DNA from: Stramonita haemastoma
Lineage: Eukaryota; Mollusca; Gastropoda; Neogastropoda; Muricidae
Direction: 5' to 3'
NCBI GenBank assembly: GCA_030674155.1
Contig: CM060329.1
Span: forward strand, 19,707,496 to 19,771,495
DNA: 64,000 nt
Shown: positions 47,276-60,258 of the stretch, piece after piece
Layout: every line of letters starts with the position of its first letter
How positions within the stretch are numbered: the stretch's first letter is position 1
Translations under genes and position numbers: made by a program
The notes under the pieces: generated by a model
Told to the model about the DNA's origin: nothing
The model's database searches: none
Seen by the model: only the letters and a program-made list of their open reading frames with translations

Positions 47276-48978
47276 CATTCGTTCGATGCATGAAAATTCT
47301 TACAACAAAAGATGTCTTTTTCCGCACCTGTGGGTGTAAGGATGTTTTCCCTACCTTTAAATATAAAGATCGTGTATAAAAAAATTGTTTTTTTTCCTTT
47401 TCCCCAATTTAAGTCTCTATTTGACAATATTGAAACAGAGCTGTGGAAAGGAAGAGAAAAAGAATATTTTTCCCATCCAACATTATGTAGGAGTAAGGGT
47501 TTTTACGCTTTTTTATTGGGGGGGGGGGGGGGGAAGGATTAAGATCTTAAAATCGCACAAAAACCCCTTCCCTTATATTGCTTTAACGTAAGACCAAAAC
47601 TATCAAAACTAGAAAGTCGACTGCGGGGGTACCGGGGTGCTCTGCGGCGTGCGTGCGTGCGTGTGTGTTGTGTTTTGTTTTTTGTGTGTGTGTGTGTGTG
47701 TGTGTGTGGTGTGGTTGTGTGTGGCACGTCCCGAGAATGCGTATTCTGACAGTTCCAAAACCATTCGGGTTTCATGGAACAGCGGCCATTCAGGATGAAC
47801 CCCCATAATGGGCCCCGGGTTTTGGTTCATGAACAACTTGACCACACCCCTTTTTAGTAAGGCCCCTTTTTGTGAAGGCACCAAATTACTCCCCTGCTTC
47901 AAGATAACATTTTTGGCAGCGTTGTCAAAAAATTTTACAAAAGCAGGTTTTTTTCCCCCCCAGTTTTCATACAAATATCAAACATCTTTTCGGCCCCTTT
48001 TTTACTAAATAGTATTTTTAACTAAAAAGTTTTTCCGTAAGCCTTTTTCTAGTCTTTATAAAAAGCGAAATTCCCCCAAACGTGATGTGATGTTCAGAAA
48101 CCCTCACATTTGTTTTTCCCCTGGTCAAGTGGTCCCCCCACTGCATGCAGATGTCAGGCGGTTTGAAATGGCAAAGAAAAAGAAAGAAAAAAAAAAAAAA
48201 TCACTCAAAATCCACCTGACTGCCTCCACAGACAGATTTGACGTGTAGTGATTGTCCCTAGATGTGTTTCCTGTCCTAACTAGAGTAAGATTAACCGAAA
48301 AAAACCTGGTCAAAAATATAACGGGAAAATTTTTTAAGCTACCGAGCAATCGTTTTTTTTCTGCAATGGGCTTGAAAAACCGACTCTTTTTGGGTGGCCT
48401 AAAAGATACAACATAGAAAAAAGCTAAGTTGAGACAGCATTTCAAAACATTACAAGCTCCCTGACTTTCCCGAGAAAAACCTGTTGTTGTTTTTGTTTTG
48501 CATGCCCCCAAAGGAGAAGAAGATTCAAAAATTCCTTTTTTTTGCGATGTGCAGTCTGTGTACTGACAGCCAAATCGGTACAGGGAAGGAAAAAGTTTTT
48601 TAAAGTTCCACGGAATTTCCAGAACCCGGGAGGGGGTTTTTACCTTCCTGAGAAAATGCCACTATGGCCCTTGCCCACTTTAGGACACAAAAACCACACA
48701 GCAGCGTTCAGATTGAAGGTTTTGTTCACTAGTCAAATGTTTTTACCCTTTGGGTGTGGCTGCTTTTCAAAATGCTGGTGCGTTTTTTTTTTTGTTTTGG
48801 GGGAATGTCCTTTCCTCTTGGTGTTAACACCCCCCCTTCAAACCATCTCTCCTCCCCCTCCTCCCCCCCTCCCCCCCCTCTCTGGTCCTCTCTCTCCTCT
48901 CTCTCTCTCTTCTCTTTTCCTTTTCCCCTTCTCTCCCTTTCTTCTCCTCCCCTTCTCTCTCTTCTTCTCTCTCTCCAA

Positions 48979-50078
<1,100 letters not shown>

Positions 50079-50773
50079 GATGGTTTGAATGGAGGGGTGT
50101 CTATATCACCAAGTAGTGAAGGACATTAAACAAAACAAAACAAACAAAACGCACTCATACATTTCTGAAAGCAGCCTACAACCCAAAGGGTTAAAAACGT
50201 GTGTGACTAGCTGAACAAAACCTTAAATCTGAACGCTGCTGCTGTGTGTGTGTTGTGTCGTAAAGTGGTCAGAGTCCTATAGTGATCATGCTCAAGAGAG
50301 GTAAAACCTTCTCCCTGGGTTCTGGAACTTCCTGTGGAAACTTAATAAAACTTCTCCTTCCCTGTACCAGATTGGCTGCCAGTACACAGACTGCACATTG
50401 CTAAACAAAGGAATCTGAGAGCATGATATTCTTCTTGGAGACGTGCATGTCAATACAACAACAGATTTTACTCGGAAAGTCAGGAGTCTTGTAATCGTTT
50501 TGAGTCTGCTGTCTCAATTTAGCTTTTTCTATGTAATATCTTTTATGGCTATCATTTTGAGTCGGTTTTTCAAGCCCATTGACAGAAAAAGCGATTGCTC
50601 GGTAGCTTAGAAATAATTTCCAGTTATATTTAGACCAGGTTTTTGCGGTTGAAGGTCTTACTCTAGTTAGGGACAGGAAACACATTTAGGGACACATCAC
50701 TACACGTGCAAATCATGTCTGTGGAGGCAGGTCAGGTGAGCTGATGTGATTTTTCTTTCTTCTTTTTTTTCAG

Positions 50774-50919
50774 CACCATTTCAAACAGCCTGACATCTGC
50801 ATGCAGTGTGGACCCTTTGACCAGCTGGGAAAACAAAATGTGTGGGATTTTGAACATCAACTTGACGTTTTTTGCCTTTGTCTTTTTCTTTATAAAGACT
50901 ATGAAGAAGAGCAGTACTG
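50774..50919 (+). CDS. Candidate internal exon, possible transmembrane segment
   Basis: Strong acceptor (TTCTTCTTTTTTTTCAG) and strong donor (CTG|GTAAGT). Two frames are open across the 146 bases. One reads HHFKQPDICMQCGPFDQLGK and ends YKDYEEEQYW. The other reads SLTSACSVDPLTSWENK, then a hydrophobic run ILNINLTFFAFVFFFI and KTMKKSSTG, which would be a membrane span with a basic cytoplasmic side. The splice borders are among the best in the window. A degraded partner lies at about 48060-48170 in the left arm. No family recognised. Confidence 0.4.
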
Positions 50920-51232
50920 GTAAGTAACTTTTTAGTTAGAAGTAGCTACTTAGTAACAAGGCCGTAAAGTATGATTGATATTTGTATTAGAACTTGGGGG
51001 GAAAAAACCTGCATTTGTAAATTTCTTGACAACTGCAGCCAAGAAATGTTGATCTTGAGAGCAGGGAGTAATTTGGTGCCTTCACAAACGGGATCTTAGC
51101 TAAGAGTCTGATGTGGTCAAGTTGTGTCATAAACCAACCAGGCCTATTCTGGGGTGTTGCATCCTGAATGGCACAGCTGTTCCATGAACCAGAATGGTTT
51201 TGGAACTGTCACGAATACGCATTCTCGCATGT

Positions 51233-51235
<3 letters not shown>

Positions 51236-51320
<85 letters not shown>
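51236..51320. repeat. (CGCA)n(CA)n
   Basis: Pure (CGCA)n then (CA)n; partner of the (GT)n near 47650-47710. Confidence 0.95.
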
Positions 51321-51321
<1 letters not shown>

Positions 51322-51689
51322 ACATACCCACGCAGTCAGACTTGCTCGTTAACGTTAAAGCAAGATATAAGGGAAGGTTTTTAGCCCGAGTTAGAGTTTA
51401 AGTCTATACCTCCAACCCCCCCCCCCCCCCCCCCCCCAATAAAAAAGCGTAAACCCTTACTCCTATTATAATGCTTGGGATGGGAAAGATATTCAGATGC
51501 TCTCTTCCTTCGTACAGCCGCTTTTTCAATATTGTCAAATAGAGAGCTGTAGAATTGGGAAATGGAAAAAGATAGATTTTTTGGACACACGATCTTTATA
51601 TTTAATGGTAGGCAGGCATCTTTACACCCACAGGTGCGAATAGACATCTTGTGTTTTAAGACATGTTCATGCATCGAACTGAATGTCAG

Positions 51690-51990
51690 TCATTCGGATG
51701 AGACTAGAAACCGAGGCCCCGTGTGTGAACGCACGCAGAACATCTTGCACACACGTTAAAACCACGTTCCGCCTTTCGGAAGAGCAGGCCATCGTGTGCC
51801 AGTAGGACCAGATGACAAAATTATTTTTTAAAAACCAGCATGCACACAGGTGTCGTGTTAAGACACCATCCCTGAGAAAAAAAAATAACGGGTAGACACT
51901 GCACATGTGGCGACGCGCTCTCCCCGGGGAGAGCAGTCCGAATTTCATGCAAAGAAATCTGCTGTGACATAAAGTGGTATAAAATAAAAT
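51690..51990 (+). mobile_element. SINE hybrid: A core and body with B tail
   Basis: Core ATTCGGATGAGACTAGAAAC and A body (CGCACGCAGAACATCTTGCA, GGCCATCGTGTGCCAGTAGG), then at about 51850 it changes to GTGTCGTGTTAAGACACC and the SINE-B tail (GCACATGTGGCGACGCGC, AATCTGCTGTGACATAAAGT). Confidence 0.8.
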
Positions 51991-52119
51991 AAATTTTCTT
52001 GCTGAAAGTTTTTGCAGGGCAGTTTTGATGTTTTCACAACAGAACTGACAATAAGGATAAATGGAATAATGGTTTTTTTTGCCTGTTGTCTAAATGTTTG
52101 TGAATTTTAACATCTATAA

Positions 52120-52335
52120 TTGTTTTCCTCTCCGGCTAGTGCTCTAAGGTTCACTGAAGTCGAGATTTTGTGTAAGCGTCCGTTTTTACCCACCGTTAAG
52201 GTAGCCGCATTCTGAGTTCAAGAATAATGTCTAAACACACCTATGGGCGTGCGGTTCTAAAAAAATATATCATCCGTTCCTACCGGCACAGAACGGCCAA
52301 CTCATCCCAAAGGCGGAACGAGTTTTAACGTGTTG
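52120..52335 (-). mobile_element. SINE hybrid: A body with D tail
   Basis: On +: SINE-D tail (GAGATTTTGTGTAAGCGTCC, AAGGTAGCCGCATTCTGAGT), then the A body in reverse (CCTACCGGCACAGAACGGCC, GGCGGAACGAGTTTTAACG). Same architecture as 20040-20290. Confidence 0.7.
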
Positions 52336-52589
52336 TTGTTGTAGTCATTTTAAAGTCTATCCACACTTGCTGATATTAAACATTTGTTGTCAACGAGGTT
52401 TAGATTGCTTGACTCTACATTTATGAGTTGTGCTTGGCCTTTTCTTGAGAGAAAAATATGGACAATAAGTAAATAAATAAATAATCGATACTTTAAAACA
52501 ATAAAGTTGCGTGTCATTATTCATGTGTTAAAGACTGGAGGAATTGAATCTTATATTATCACTTCTATCAATGATGTCATTGTTGTCCA

Positions 52590-52940
52590 TTACTAGTAAT
52601 TGGGAGATCAGTGTTCTTGCGTTTGATCCCCATTTTTGCCCGAAAATTTACCCCATCCACTAGACTGTGAGTGGTGATCTGTGTGCACGTCTTTCGGATC
52701 AAATAGTGAACAAGGTCTTGCATGCAACCCGCATTCAGAGCAAGTAAAAGAACCCATGACACCAAGAAAGTGTTCTCTATCAAAATTCTGTAGAAAAGGG
52801 CACTCTAATGAGAAACAAATAGACTTAAAAGCAGAACCTTTTTATTTTGTAATGAATGGCACTGCTTTTGTGGCAACGCACACTCCCCTCCTGGGGGAGA
52901 AGCCCAAATTTCACGCAGATAAATATGCTGATTTTTTTTA
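52590..52940 (+). mobile_element. SINE-B
   Basis: Head region degraded (GTTTGATCCCC), CCACTAGACTGTGAGTGGTG, core TCTTTCGGATCAAATAGTGA (decayed), AAAAGAACCCATGACACCAA, tail AAATTTCACGCAGATAAATA. The left-arm partner is near 46050-46145. Confidence 0.75.
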
Positions 52941-53639
52941 ATGGTAAGACTTACTTCAAAAGCATCCACAATGTATTGACCATGAAATTTGCCATAGACT
53001 AGTATCAAACTTTTCCCGGCAACAGTGATGTTATTTTTCTTGCCCCTCTGGCTGGTGGCCCCAATGCGGCCCGACATTGATAGTCTCCCTATGGACTTTT
53101 GACCCTGAAAATGCCACACATTTCTTTGCATGGCTGTGGCGGAAAGATTGAAATTAGCAGGCGGGAACAGTAGGACTGAAATGTCACAGAAGATGCAAGA
53201 AAAAAATATTGTTCGAACTCCATACCCTGTAAGTTCTTCAGACAAGACTCTGAACCCAGGTTCTGTGTGCGGAACATGTTGAACACATGTCAGAAGACCT
53301 TTGGGTAGGACATCTTGCACGCATGCCAGAAGACTTTTTTTCATAATTATTTCTGAAGGATCTGCCGAAAGAGATAATGAAAAGACAGGATCGTGGAACA
53401 AAGTATAAATAATGACAATCCATAATTAAAAAACACAAAACTTTCAGCAACCGCTCACAGTTTTGCCATGGGTATTGTACTATAGATCTGTAGTAGCCAG
53501 TTGCTCATGTTTTTTTCCACCAGGTCTTCCCCACTCCTTCTAGACCTGTCCACTGCAGGCTGTGAAGACACCAGCAGCACGATGCTGGAGCACAGGGCCC
53601 AGTGGACTTGTCCTCACCCACATGACTTAACTTGACTTA

Positions 53640-54165
53640 TGTAAGACCGATAGGGAGGACGGGTAATAATCGGAGACAAGGAGCAATGCTTGAACACAAC
53701 CCTGAAGGGTCGACCTTCTGAAGGGCAGTATACTCGGTAGAAGTCCCTGAAGGGTAAAGTCCTAGAAAAGTCCTTAAATGGCAAACTCCTGGAAAAAAAC
53801 AGCCTTTAAAGGACAGCATCCTGCTTGCAAGAAAAGCCCCTGAAGGGCAGAAACATGCAAAACGGGACCCTGAAGGGCAGAAACATGCGAAACAGGCCCC
53901 TGAAGGGCAGAAACATGCAAAGCATGCCCCTCAAGGGCAAAACCCAACATGCAAAACAGGCCCCTGAAGGGCAGCAACATGCAAAGCAGGCCCCTCAAGG
54001 GCACACTTCTGAGAGACCAGCCCCTGAAAGGCACACTCCTGAAAGACCAGCCCCTGAAGGGCACACTCCTGAAAGACCAGCCCCTGAAGGGCACACTCCT
54101 GAAAGACCAGCCCCTGAAGGGCACACTCCTGAAAGACAAACCCCTGAAGGGAAAATCCAGCACAG
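53640..54165. repeat. 30 bp minisatellite, ~14 units in two types
   Basis: Type 1 CCCCTGAAGGGCAGAAACAT plus GCAAAACAGG at 53835-53990; type 2 CCCCTGAAGGGCACACTCCT plus GAAAGACCAG at 54000-54160. Both share CCCCTGAAGGGC and have a period of 30. Reads PLKGTLLKDQ or PAPEGHTPER on + and other decapeptides on -, open in several frames; no splice borders seen, so coding is not supported. Confidence 0.92.
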
Positions 54166-55440
54166 CACCTAGCATGGTTGCCCAGGAATCTAGGATCAGA
54201 TCCCACTAGGCTGAAACCTTTCAGGGATCAAATGCGGTGAGAGCAGTGAGGAGTGCGGTCTCTGTCGACATCTGATATTGGTCATGCAGCAGCATGTAAA
54301 CAGTAGAAATGCAAAGCCTCCTGCCATGAAACCGCTACCTTGCATACTTCACAGGTATATTATTTGCACTGAGTACAGCCTGTCAATGCGGGTGTGCATC
54401 ATGTTCACAAATGTACCTCGGTCTTTCACATTACCCAAGCTCGAAAAATATTCGTCCCTGGAGTTTTATGTAAGACTCAATGATCGCGGATGTCAGAACT
54501 TCATCAGGATCCTTTGAACCTTACTCTGTGATCACACAGATTGGTAGACTAGGCGTCGACATTGAGTTCGGTGTCCTGAGCTGGCATAGCTAGCGAAACC
54601 CTTGCAGACAGTGCTCAAGGGGGAAAGTACACATCCAGCCCTCAGACTTTGTTCAAGCAATTAAATGCTCGACCTACTGGGTCTCTTCCATCTCGCCCTG
54701 ATTCCCTAAAAGTCTTAGCATAGATGTCAAAAGTCGTGTGGGTCATCTTAGTTCTCTGGCCCTGTCTCTGACGTCGTGACTGTTACACGTAACGTAACGA
54801 GACCTCACAGAGGTAAGTGCACATGCAATGTTGTCTTCTTTCTTGCTTTTGGTTGGTACCGCTGTTGAATGTTATGTTCCATTACTTACCCAAGTAGACA
54901 AAACTTTCAAACCTTTATAGTGCATTTTTGATATTTTGCATCCCTGTATACATAAATGAAAATAAAGCAACAGCAAGCGTGAATACAAGTTATGAAAGTT
55001 GATAAAATTTCTCACCGATTTGTCAAGTACTGTCAAGATTAAAGCTGGGTAACAATGCTTTCTGAATTGTTAAAATTAGAAATGCATCACCTTAGCTATT
55101 TTTGTTACTTGTACCTGTAGACACTTAAATGAACAAAAATGAACACCTGCAGTTTATGAATACATATCTTTGTATAAAGCTAGGCAAGACATCAAATGAA
55201 GCAGGGAAGTTAATATGGAGAAAAATAGATTAATTAAGGTGCATTACTATTATCACGATTCTTCTTCTTCTCCGTCTTCTTTTTCTTCTTATTCATAGTA
55301 GAAGAAATAATTGTAGCAGTTGCAGATGCAGTAGTAGTTTGCCTGGCCCAAACAAATGGTCAGCAGTTGATGTGAGGAAAGTGCTTTGACATACTGGCCA
55401 ACGCGTCCATAACATATGTGCGTATTCTAAAAGGTACAGA
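54166..55440. other. Right-arm sequence without recognised gene
   Basis: Moderately complex sequence pairing with 43500-44470 in the left arm. A (CTT)n patch at 55258-55290. No splice-bordered open block identified with confidence. Confidence 0.4.
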
Positions 55441-55460
55441 ATACATAACATTATATACAT

Positions 55461-55463
<3 letters not shown>

Positions 55464-55553
<90 letters not shown>

Positions 55554-55765
55554 ATGAGACTTTAAACCGAGGCCCCGTGTGCGAACGCACGCAGAACATC
55601 TTGCGCACACGTTAAATCCTGTTCCGCTTTTCGTAAGAGTAGGCCATCGTGTGCCGGTGGGAACAAATGACATTTATAAAACTGCATACACACGGGGACT
55701 GGATGTAAAAAAGCAGATAAGTGCTTATTCCATCATCCTTGATATAAAAGAATAAATCAAATCAA
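55464..55765 (+). mobile_element. (CT)n plus SINE-A, right-arm copy
   Basis: (CT)n to 55550 stands where the SINE head should be. From the core (GATGAGACTTTAAACCGAGG) onward the SINE is complete, ending GAATAAATCAAATC at 55765. Confidence 0.88.
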
Positions 55766-55781
55766 TCAATCTCTCTCTCTC

Positions 55782-55905
<124 letters not shown>

Positions 55906-55949
55906 CGAGCAGGCATTCAGTTTTGAAATGTTTCAATATTTTTGTGCAG

Positions 55950-56035
55950 AAATCCCTCCGTCATCAAGACTGTTACCGTTCTAGGTACTCCAATGCCTGA
56001 GGATGCGGCACAAGCGAGTGGACGCATTCAAAACG
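55950..56035 (+). other. Exon-like NPSVIKTV block, copy 1
   Basis: Between TTTTTGTGCAG and GTAATACC. Reads NPSVIKTVTVLGTPMPEDAA and then QASGRIQN in one frame. Copy 2 is 836 bp downstream, with reverse copies in the left arm and near the gap. It looks like a duplicated 85/86-base exon, or a repeat with exon-like ends. Unknown function; no membrane or signal features. Confidence 0.45.
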
Positions 56036-56312
56036 GTAATACCAGTATGTTATTTGTTGTTGCTGTTGCTGTTGTTGTTGGGTGTTTCTGTTGCATCGTA
56101 TTCTGTCGTGAATATTATCGTAATGTATTGTGATGTACTGTCTACTAATATTGTGCTGTATTGTATCGTATCGTATTGCATTTGTATAACTCTGTCATAC
56201 AGTGTGTTGTGGTGCTGATAAAATAAATGACTTTTCCCACAATTACCTTTTTCCAGACAAACTTTGTTCAAATCTTGGAAATCACTTCGTTGTTCTGGCA
56301 ACAGTGTTGCTC

Positions 56313-56571
<259 letters not shown>

Positions 56572-56620
56572 CATTTGAGTTCAAAATATCTTGCTTTTCT
56601 CTTTGTAGAGTCATTCTGTC

Positions 56621-56722
56621 ATGGCCACGCCGAAGTTGGAAGCGCTGGGTCTGACTTGTCAGGGGCTTAATGGCGAGCGCAGCACTGTTCTGCTCGTAGG
56701 ACAGACCCTAGCTGCTGTCTGA
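56621..56722 (+). other. Short open block, possible exon
   Basis: After TTGCTTTTCTCTTTGTAG a reading MATPKLEALGLTCQGLNGER runs for 33 codons to TGA at 56720-56722. The left arm keeps the start (MATPKLEARG) but not the rest. A ~45 bp segment is tandemly duplicated at 56676-56765 (ACTGTTCTGCTCRTAGGACA). Weak coding case. Confidence 0.3.
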
Positions 56723-56785
56723 GCACTGTTCTGCTCATAGGACAGACCCTAGCTGCTGTCTGAGCGGTCCACGAAGAAGAAGCAG

Positions 56786-56870
56786 AATCCTTCTGTCATC
56801 AAGACTGTTCCTGTCCTAGGTACATCAATGCCTGAGGACGCGGCACGAGCAAGTGGAAGTACCCAGAAAG
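56786..56870 (+). other. Exon-like NPSVIKTV block, copy 2
   Basis: Between AGAAGAAGCAG and GTAACACC; reads NPSVIKTVPVLGTSMPEDAA and RASGSTQK. Compared with copy 1, most changes keep the reading (P/T, S/P, R/Q), which hints at coding, though two copies are too few to test. The acceptor is purine-rich and weaker than in copy 1. Confidence 0.45.
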
Positions 56871-57239
56871 GTAACACCAGGAGTCTTTGGGGTATGCACT
56901 GCAGTTAGTTTTTCAGGCAGTGCTTCGGGGAATAGTGTGGACCTGGCGGAACCTGTCTGTTTTCCAGGTAGCAGTGTGCACGCTGGTTAGGTTTGATCGG
57001 GCATACTGCTGGCTGTAGTAGGTCTGCATTCTAGCACAAAGAGATGATTCGTAATGTGAGGGCAAGATGTTCACTTTAGAGCAGGGAGCCCCACAAACGC
57101 CACAAATGTACATTTTATCGGTGCTAAAAGAATCATGTTGTCCACAGCATAATGACCTCCTTAGATTAAAACCAAATGTTGTTTTTTGTTCTTACACATA
57201 GTTCTTTCTTTTCAGGTTAAATGATCCACTGAAAAAAAG

Positions 57240-57490
57240 AACACCAGGAAAACTTTAAGGAAAACTACACGGAAAACTACACCAGCAAAACTACATGGAA
57301 AATTACCCCTAGAAAATTACCCCAGGAAAACTACACCAGGAAAACTTCCCCAGGAATACTACACCAGGAAAACTACACCAGGAAAGCTACCCCAGGAAAA
57401 CTACACCAGGAAAGCTACCCCAGGAAAACTACACCAGGAAAGCTACCCCAGGAAAACTACACCAAGAAAACTACACCAAGAAAACTTCTT
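57240..57490. repeat. 15/30 bp minisatellite
   Basis: Alternating CCAGGAAAACTACA and CCAGGAAAGCTACC units, sixteen or so. Reads ENYTRKATPG-type decapeptides on +. Confidence 0.92.
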
Positions 57491-57509
57491 GGAAAACTGC
57501 ACCCGCAGT

Positions 57510-57665
57510 GGACTACACAAACTACACTGCACCATGGAAGACTCCCCCACACTACACTGCACCATGGAAGACAACCATACTACACTGCATCATGGAAGAC
57601 TGAACCATGCTACACTGCACCATGGAAGACACTACACTGCATGCAATCCTGCACTATGGAATCCT
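57510..57665. repeat. ~30 bp minisatellite
   Basis: Unit CTACACTGCACCATGGAAGA plus ~9 bases, four to five copies, continuing directly from the previous array with the same period. Confidence 0.88.
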
Positions 57666-57779
57666 GCACTGCCAAGTGACTCACTGCCGGATTTCTGCCA
57701 CATTCTTGCATGTCAGGAATGGAGCTACACAACTCCAGTAAGTCTGTTTATCTGTCTTTCTTACCTTTGTAGTGTGTCG

Positions 57780-58020
57780 TGTTGAGTCGTACTCTGCCGA
57801 GCCGGGTCAAGTCGCGCCGCGTAATGCCGGGTCGATTCGCGTCGCGTTGCGTAATGCCAGGTCGATTCGCGTCACGTTGCGTAATGCCGGGTCGATTCGC
57901 GTCGCGTTGCGTAATGCCGGGTCGGTTTGCGTCGTGTTGCGTAATGCCAGGTCGGTTTGCGTCGCGTCGCGTAATGCCGGGTCGGTTCGCGTCGCCTCGG
58001 TTCAGGTCGGGTCAAGTCTC
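57780..58020. repeat. 30 bp CpG-rich minisatellite
   Basis: Unit GTCGATTCGCGTCGCGTTGC plus GTAATGCCGG, about seven copies. A dense CpG block. AGSIRVALRN-type frames are by-products. Degenerate CGTCG/TGCCG sequence continues to about 58140. Confidence 0.92.
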
Positions 58021-58154
58021 TTTCTGCGTTGGTTTGCGTCGTGCCGTGCCAGGGTCGGGTCGGTTGGTCTGGGTCGGGTCGAGTGCCGTGCTGTGCCGTG
58101 TTGTACCGTGCCAAGTCGCGTCGCGTCGCATCGAGTCACGTAGTGTAGATTTAG

Positions 58155-58279
58155 TTATGGTAGATTTCTCTGTGCGAAATTCAAGCTGACCTCCAAGGGG
58201 AGAGCAAGTCATCACAAGAGCATTACCTCCCATTACTTAAGATTTACTTTCTACATGTGAATTTGTTTCCCTGTAAATG

Positions 58280-58282
<3 letters not shown>
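58155..58282 (-). mobile_element. SINE-B-like tail fragment
   Basis: GATTTCTCTGTGCGAAATTC and AGCTGACCTCCAAGGGGAGA on + resemble the reverse of the SINE-B tail. Left-arm partner at about 40690-40830. Confidence 0.6.

Positions 58283-58362
<80 letters not shown>
58283..58362. repeat. (CT)n at the outer end of the right arm
   Basis: Pure (CT)n. The inverted-repeat match ends here. Confidence 0.97.
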
Positions 58363-58363
<1 letters not shown>

Positions 58364-58367
<4 letters not shown>

Positions 58368-58950
58368 TTAGCCCGAGAGCCAGTCTATGTAAAAGTACTA
58401 GAACCTTATTTTTCGTCATAAAGTTTTTTTCTTTGGTGATTCTGCTTCCTCAGGGTCTCTAGACTTCATATCAGTCGGGGGCCAACTTGTATCTTATGGG
58501 CATAACTTTTTCTGGTGGTTCAAATACACACACCCCTCTCATGCAAGAGTGATGGCTGAGCGACTCGTGGATGAGTCAACCTAGATTCGCGCAGGGGTGC
58601 CGACGCTAACAGTGCCTCTGGCAGTGATATTACAGGCTGCGCCGAAAGATGCGCAGCGCGGCCTGCTTCCCCCCTATCTGATATGGACTACGCTTGTTAA
58701 GGAATGCGCTGCTAGCAGACGATGCCAGACACACCTGCTATGTGTACTGAAAACAAAGAGTTGAGCGTCAAATACACCATCACGAAAGGTCGCACGATGT
58801 GTTAATGGCCTGAAAATGAAAGACGAGTGTTTCTCTCTTCAACACTGGACCCATAAGTACTGAAATAAGTGTAGTTTACTGGTATTAGATCTATTGGAAT
58901 GTTAATAGAGATCAGTCTGCGATGCCAGTGATCCACCAACACATGCAGCA
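58364..58950. other. Unique sequence with a strong hairpin
   Basis: At 58633-58664 a 7 bp perfect stem GCTGCGC/GCGCAGC with an 8-base loop is extended by CAGG/CCTG across a bulge. GACTC...GAGTC at 58561-58577 is a second small stem. No RNA family recognised and no coding block called. Confidence 0.4.
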
Positions 58951-58956
58951 CTTTCA

Positions 58957-59135
58957 CTTTCACTTTATTCTTTTACATCCAGGATAATGGGATAAGCACT
59001 CTTGTACTGTGCTTTTTTACATCCAGTCCTCGTGTGTATGCAGTTTTGTAAATGTCATCTGTTCCCACCGGCACATGATGGCCTACTCTTACGAAAAGCG
59101 GAACAGGATTTAACGTGTGCGCAAGATGTTCTGCA
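58957..59135 (-). mobile_element. SINE-A 3' half
   Basis: Tail CTTTTACATCCAGGATAATG (here altered), GTCCTCGTGTGTATGCAGTT, body to CGTGTGCGCAAGATGTTCTG on +. The head and core are missing. Confidence 0.87.
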
Positions 59136-59387
59136 TGGATTTTTTTTAGCTGTTTTATAAAACTATGCTCAGTGTTTTGAGAATTCTTGATGATTCATTT
59201 GGGTGGAGGGGGTAGAAAGAGAGAGTAGAGAGAGAGGAGGGGATATTTATGAGGTGGGAGTGAGGTGGAATGCAAAGCATATTTTGATATTAAAGAAGTC
59301 AGCCATTACACCCTACATCTAAACGCTTGTGTATAGATCTTCACGTTTGTGAGGACGTGATGCGATCATTCTGGTTCTCACACACAC

Positions 59388-59476
<89 letters not shown>

Positions 59477-59536
59477 TCTCACTACTGTGACTCTTAGTAC
59501 ACACATTAATGTGATCTCTATTTCTTATTTTCAGAC
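59136..59536. repeat. GA-rich patch and (CA)n
   Basis: GAGAGTAGAGAGAGAGG at 59217-59237 and pure (CA)n at 59380-59474; then T-rich sequence ending TTCTTATTTTCAG at 59534. Confidence 0.9.
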
Positions 59537-59848
59537 ATGGAGTGTTTTTTTCTGTCAAAGAAAGAACCCACTTCTAATCGAATCTACACGGATAAGTAGT
59601 TTTCAGGAAGCAAGCCGGCAGCGAGATGATAGACTCAGTCAAAGGCTTCCAGAAGATGCAGAGTTCATACTGTGTCACAAGAACTGTATGAGCACATAAA
59701 TTATTGTTCCAAAGACCATATTCAGCATCTGTTAAAAAAGAGAAAGACTGACGAACTCTCTGAAGAAGAACCGAAACGTCTTAGGGGCAGAACTAGTTCT
59801 TTTAATTTTCGTGAACATTGTTCCTTTCTGAAGGTACTTAGTTGATTT

Positions 59849-59900
<52 letters not shown>

Positions 59901-59902
59901 TA

Positions 59903-59975
<73 letters not shown>

Positions 59976-60042
59976 GTGTGCGCGCGTGCGCGCGCGCGCG
60001 TGCAATGATGATGACAATAACGATGATTAGCTCAATGTTTCC

Positions 60043-60094
<52 letters not shown>

Positions 60095-60114
60095 CCCTCT
60101 CTCTCTCTCCTTCT

Positions 60115-60180
<66 letters not shown>

Positions 60181-60188
60181 TCTCGTCT

Positions 60189-60258
<70 letters not shown>

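Larger units (their letters stand above)
40600..48978. repeat. Left arm of a large inverted repeat
   Basis: Reverse-complement match, with constant coordinate sum near 98,900, to 49930-58363. Landmarks pair in order: CpG minisatellite 40850-41090, CCAGGAAAACTAC minisatellite 41340-41760, NPSVIKTV blocks 42099-42184 and 42702-42785, SINE-A 42950-43165, (GA)n 43160-43275, 30 bp minisatellite 44530-45240, SINE tails 46050-47275, (TG)n 47680-47710, and ACCGAGCAATCG at 48340. This arm is full of enlarged homopolymers and small indels compared with the right arm, so open frames here (up to 271 codons on -) should not be trusted. No gene called. Confidence 0.85.

Noticed and set aside
53640..54165. 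CRISPR-like 30 bp regular repeats
   Set aside because: Units are directly contiguous with no unique spacers, no cas genes, and the DNA is eukaryotic.
53825..54209. Repeat-protein gene with PLKGTLLKDQ or PEGHTPERPA decapeptides
   Set aside because: Both strands and several frames are equally open, and no start context, splice site or unique flanking domain was found; kept only as a minisatellite.
58555..58610. Hammerhead ribozyme near GACTCGTGGATGAGTC
   Set aside because: Only one stem is present; the invariant CUGAUGA and GAAA elements are not in the required arrangement.
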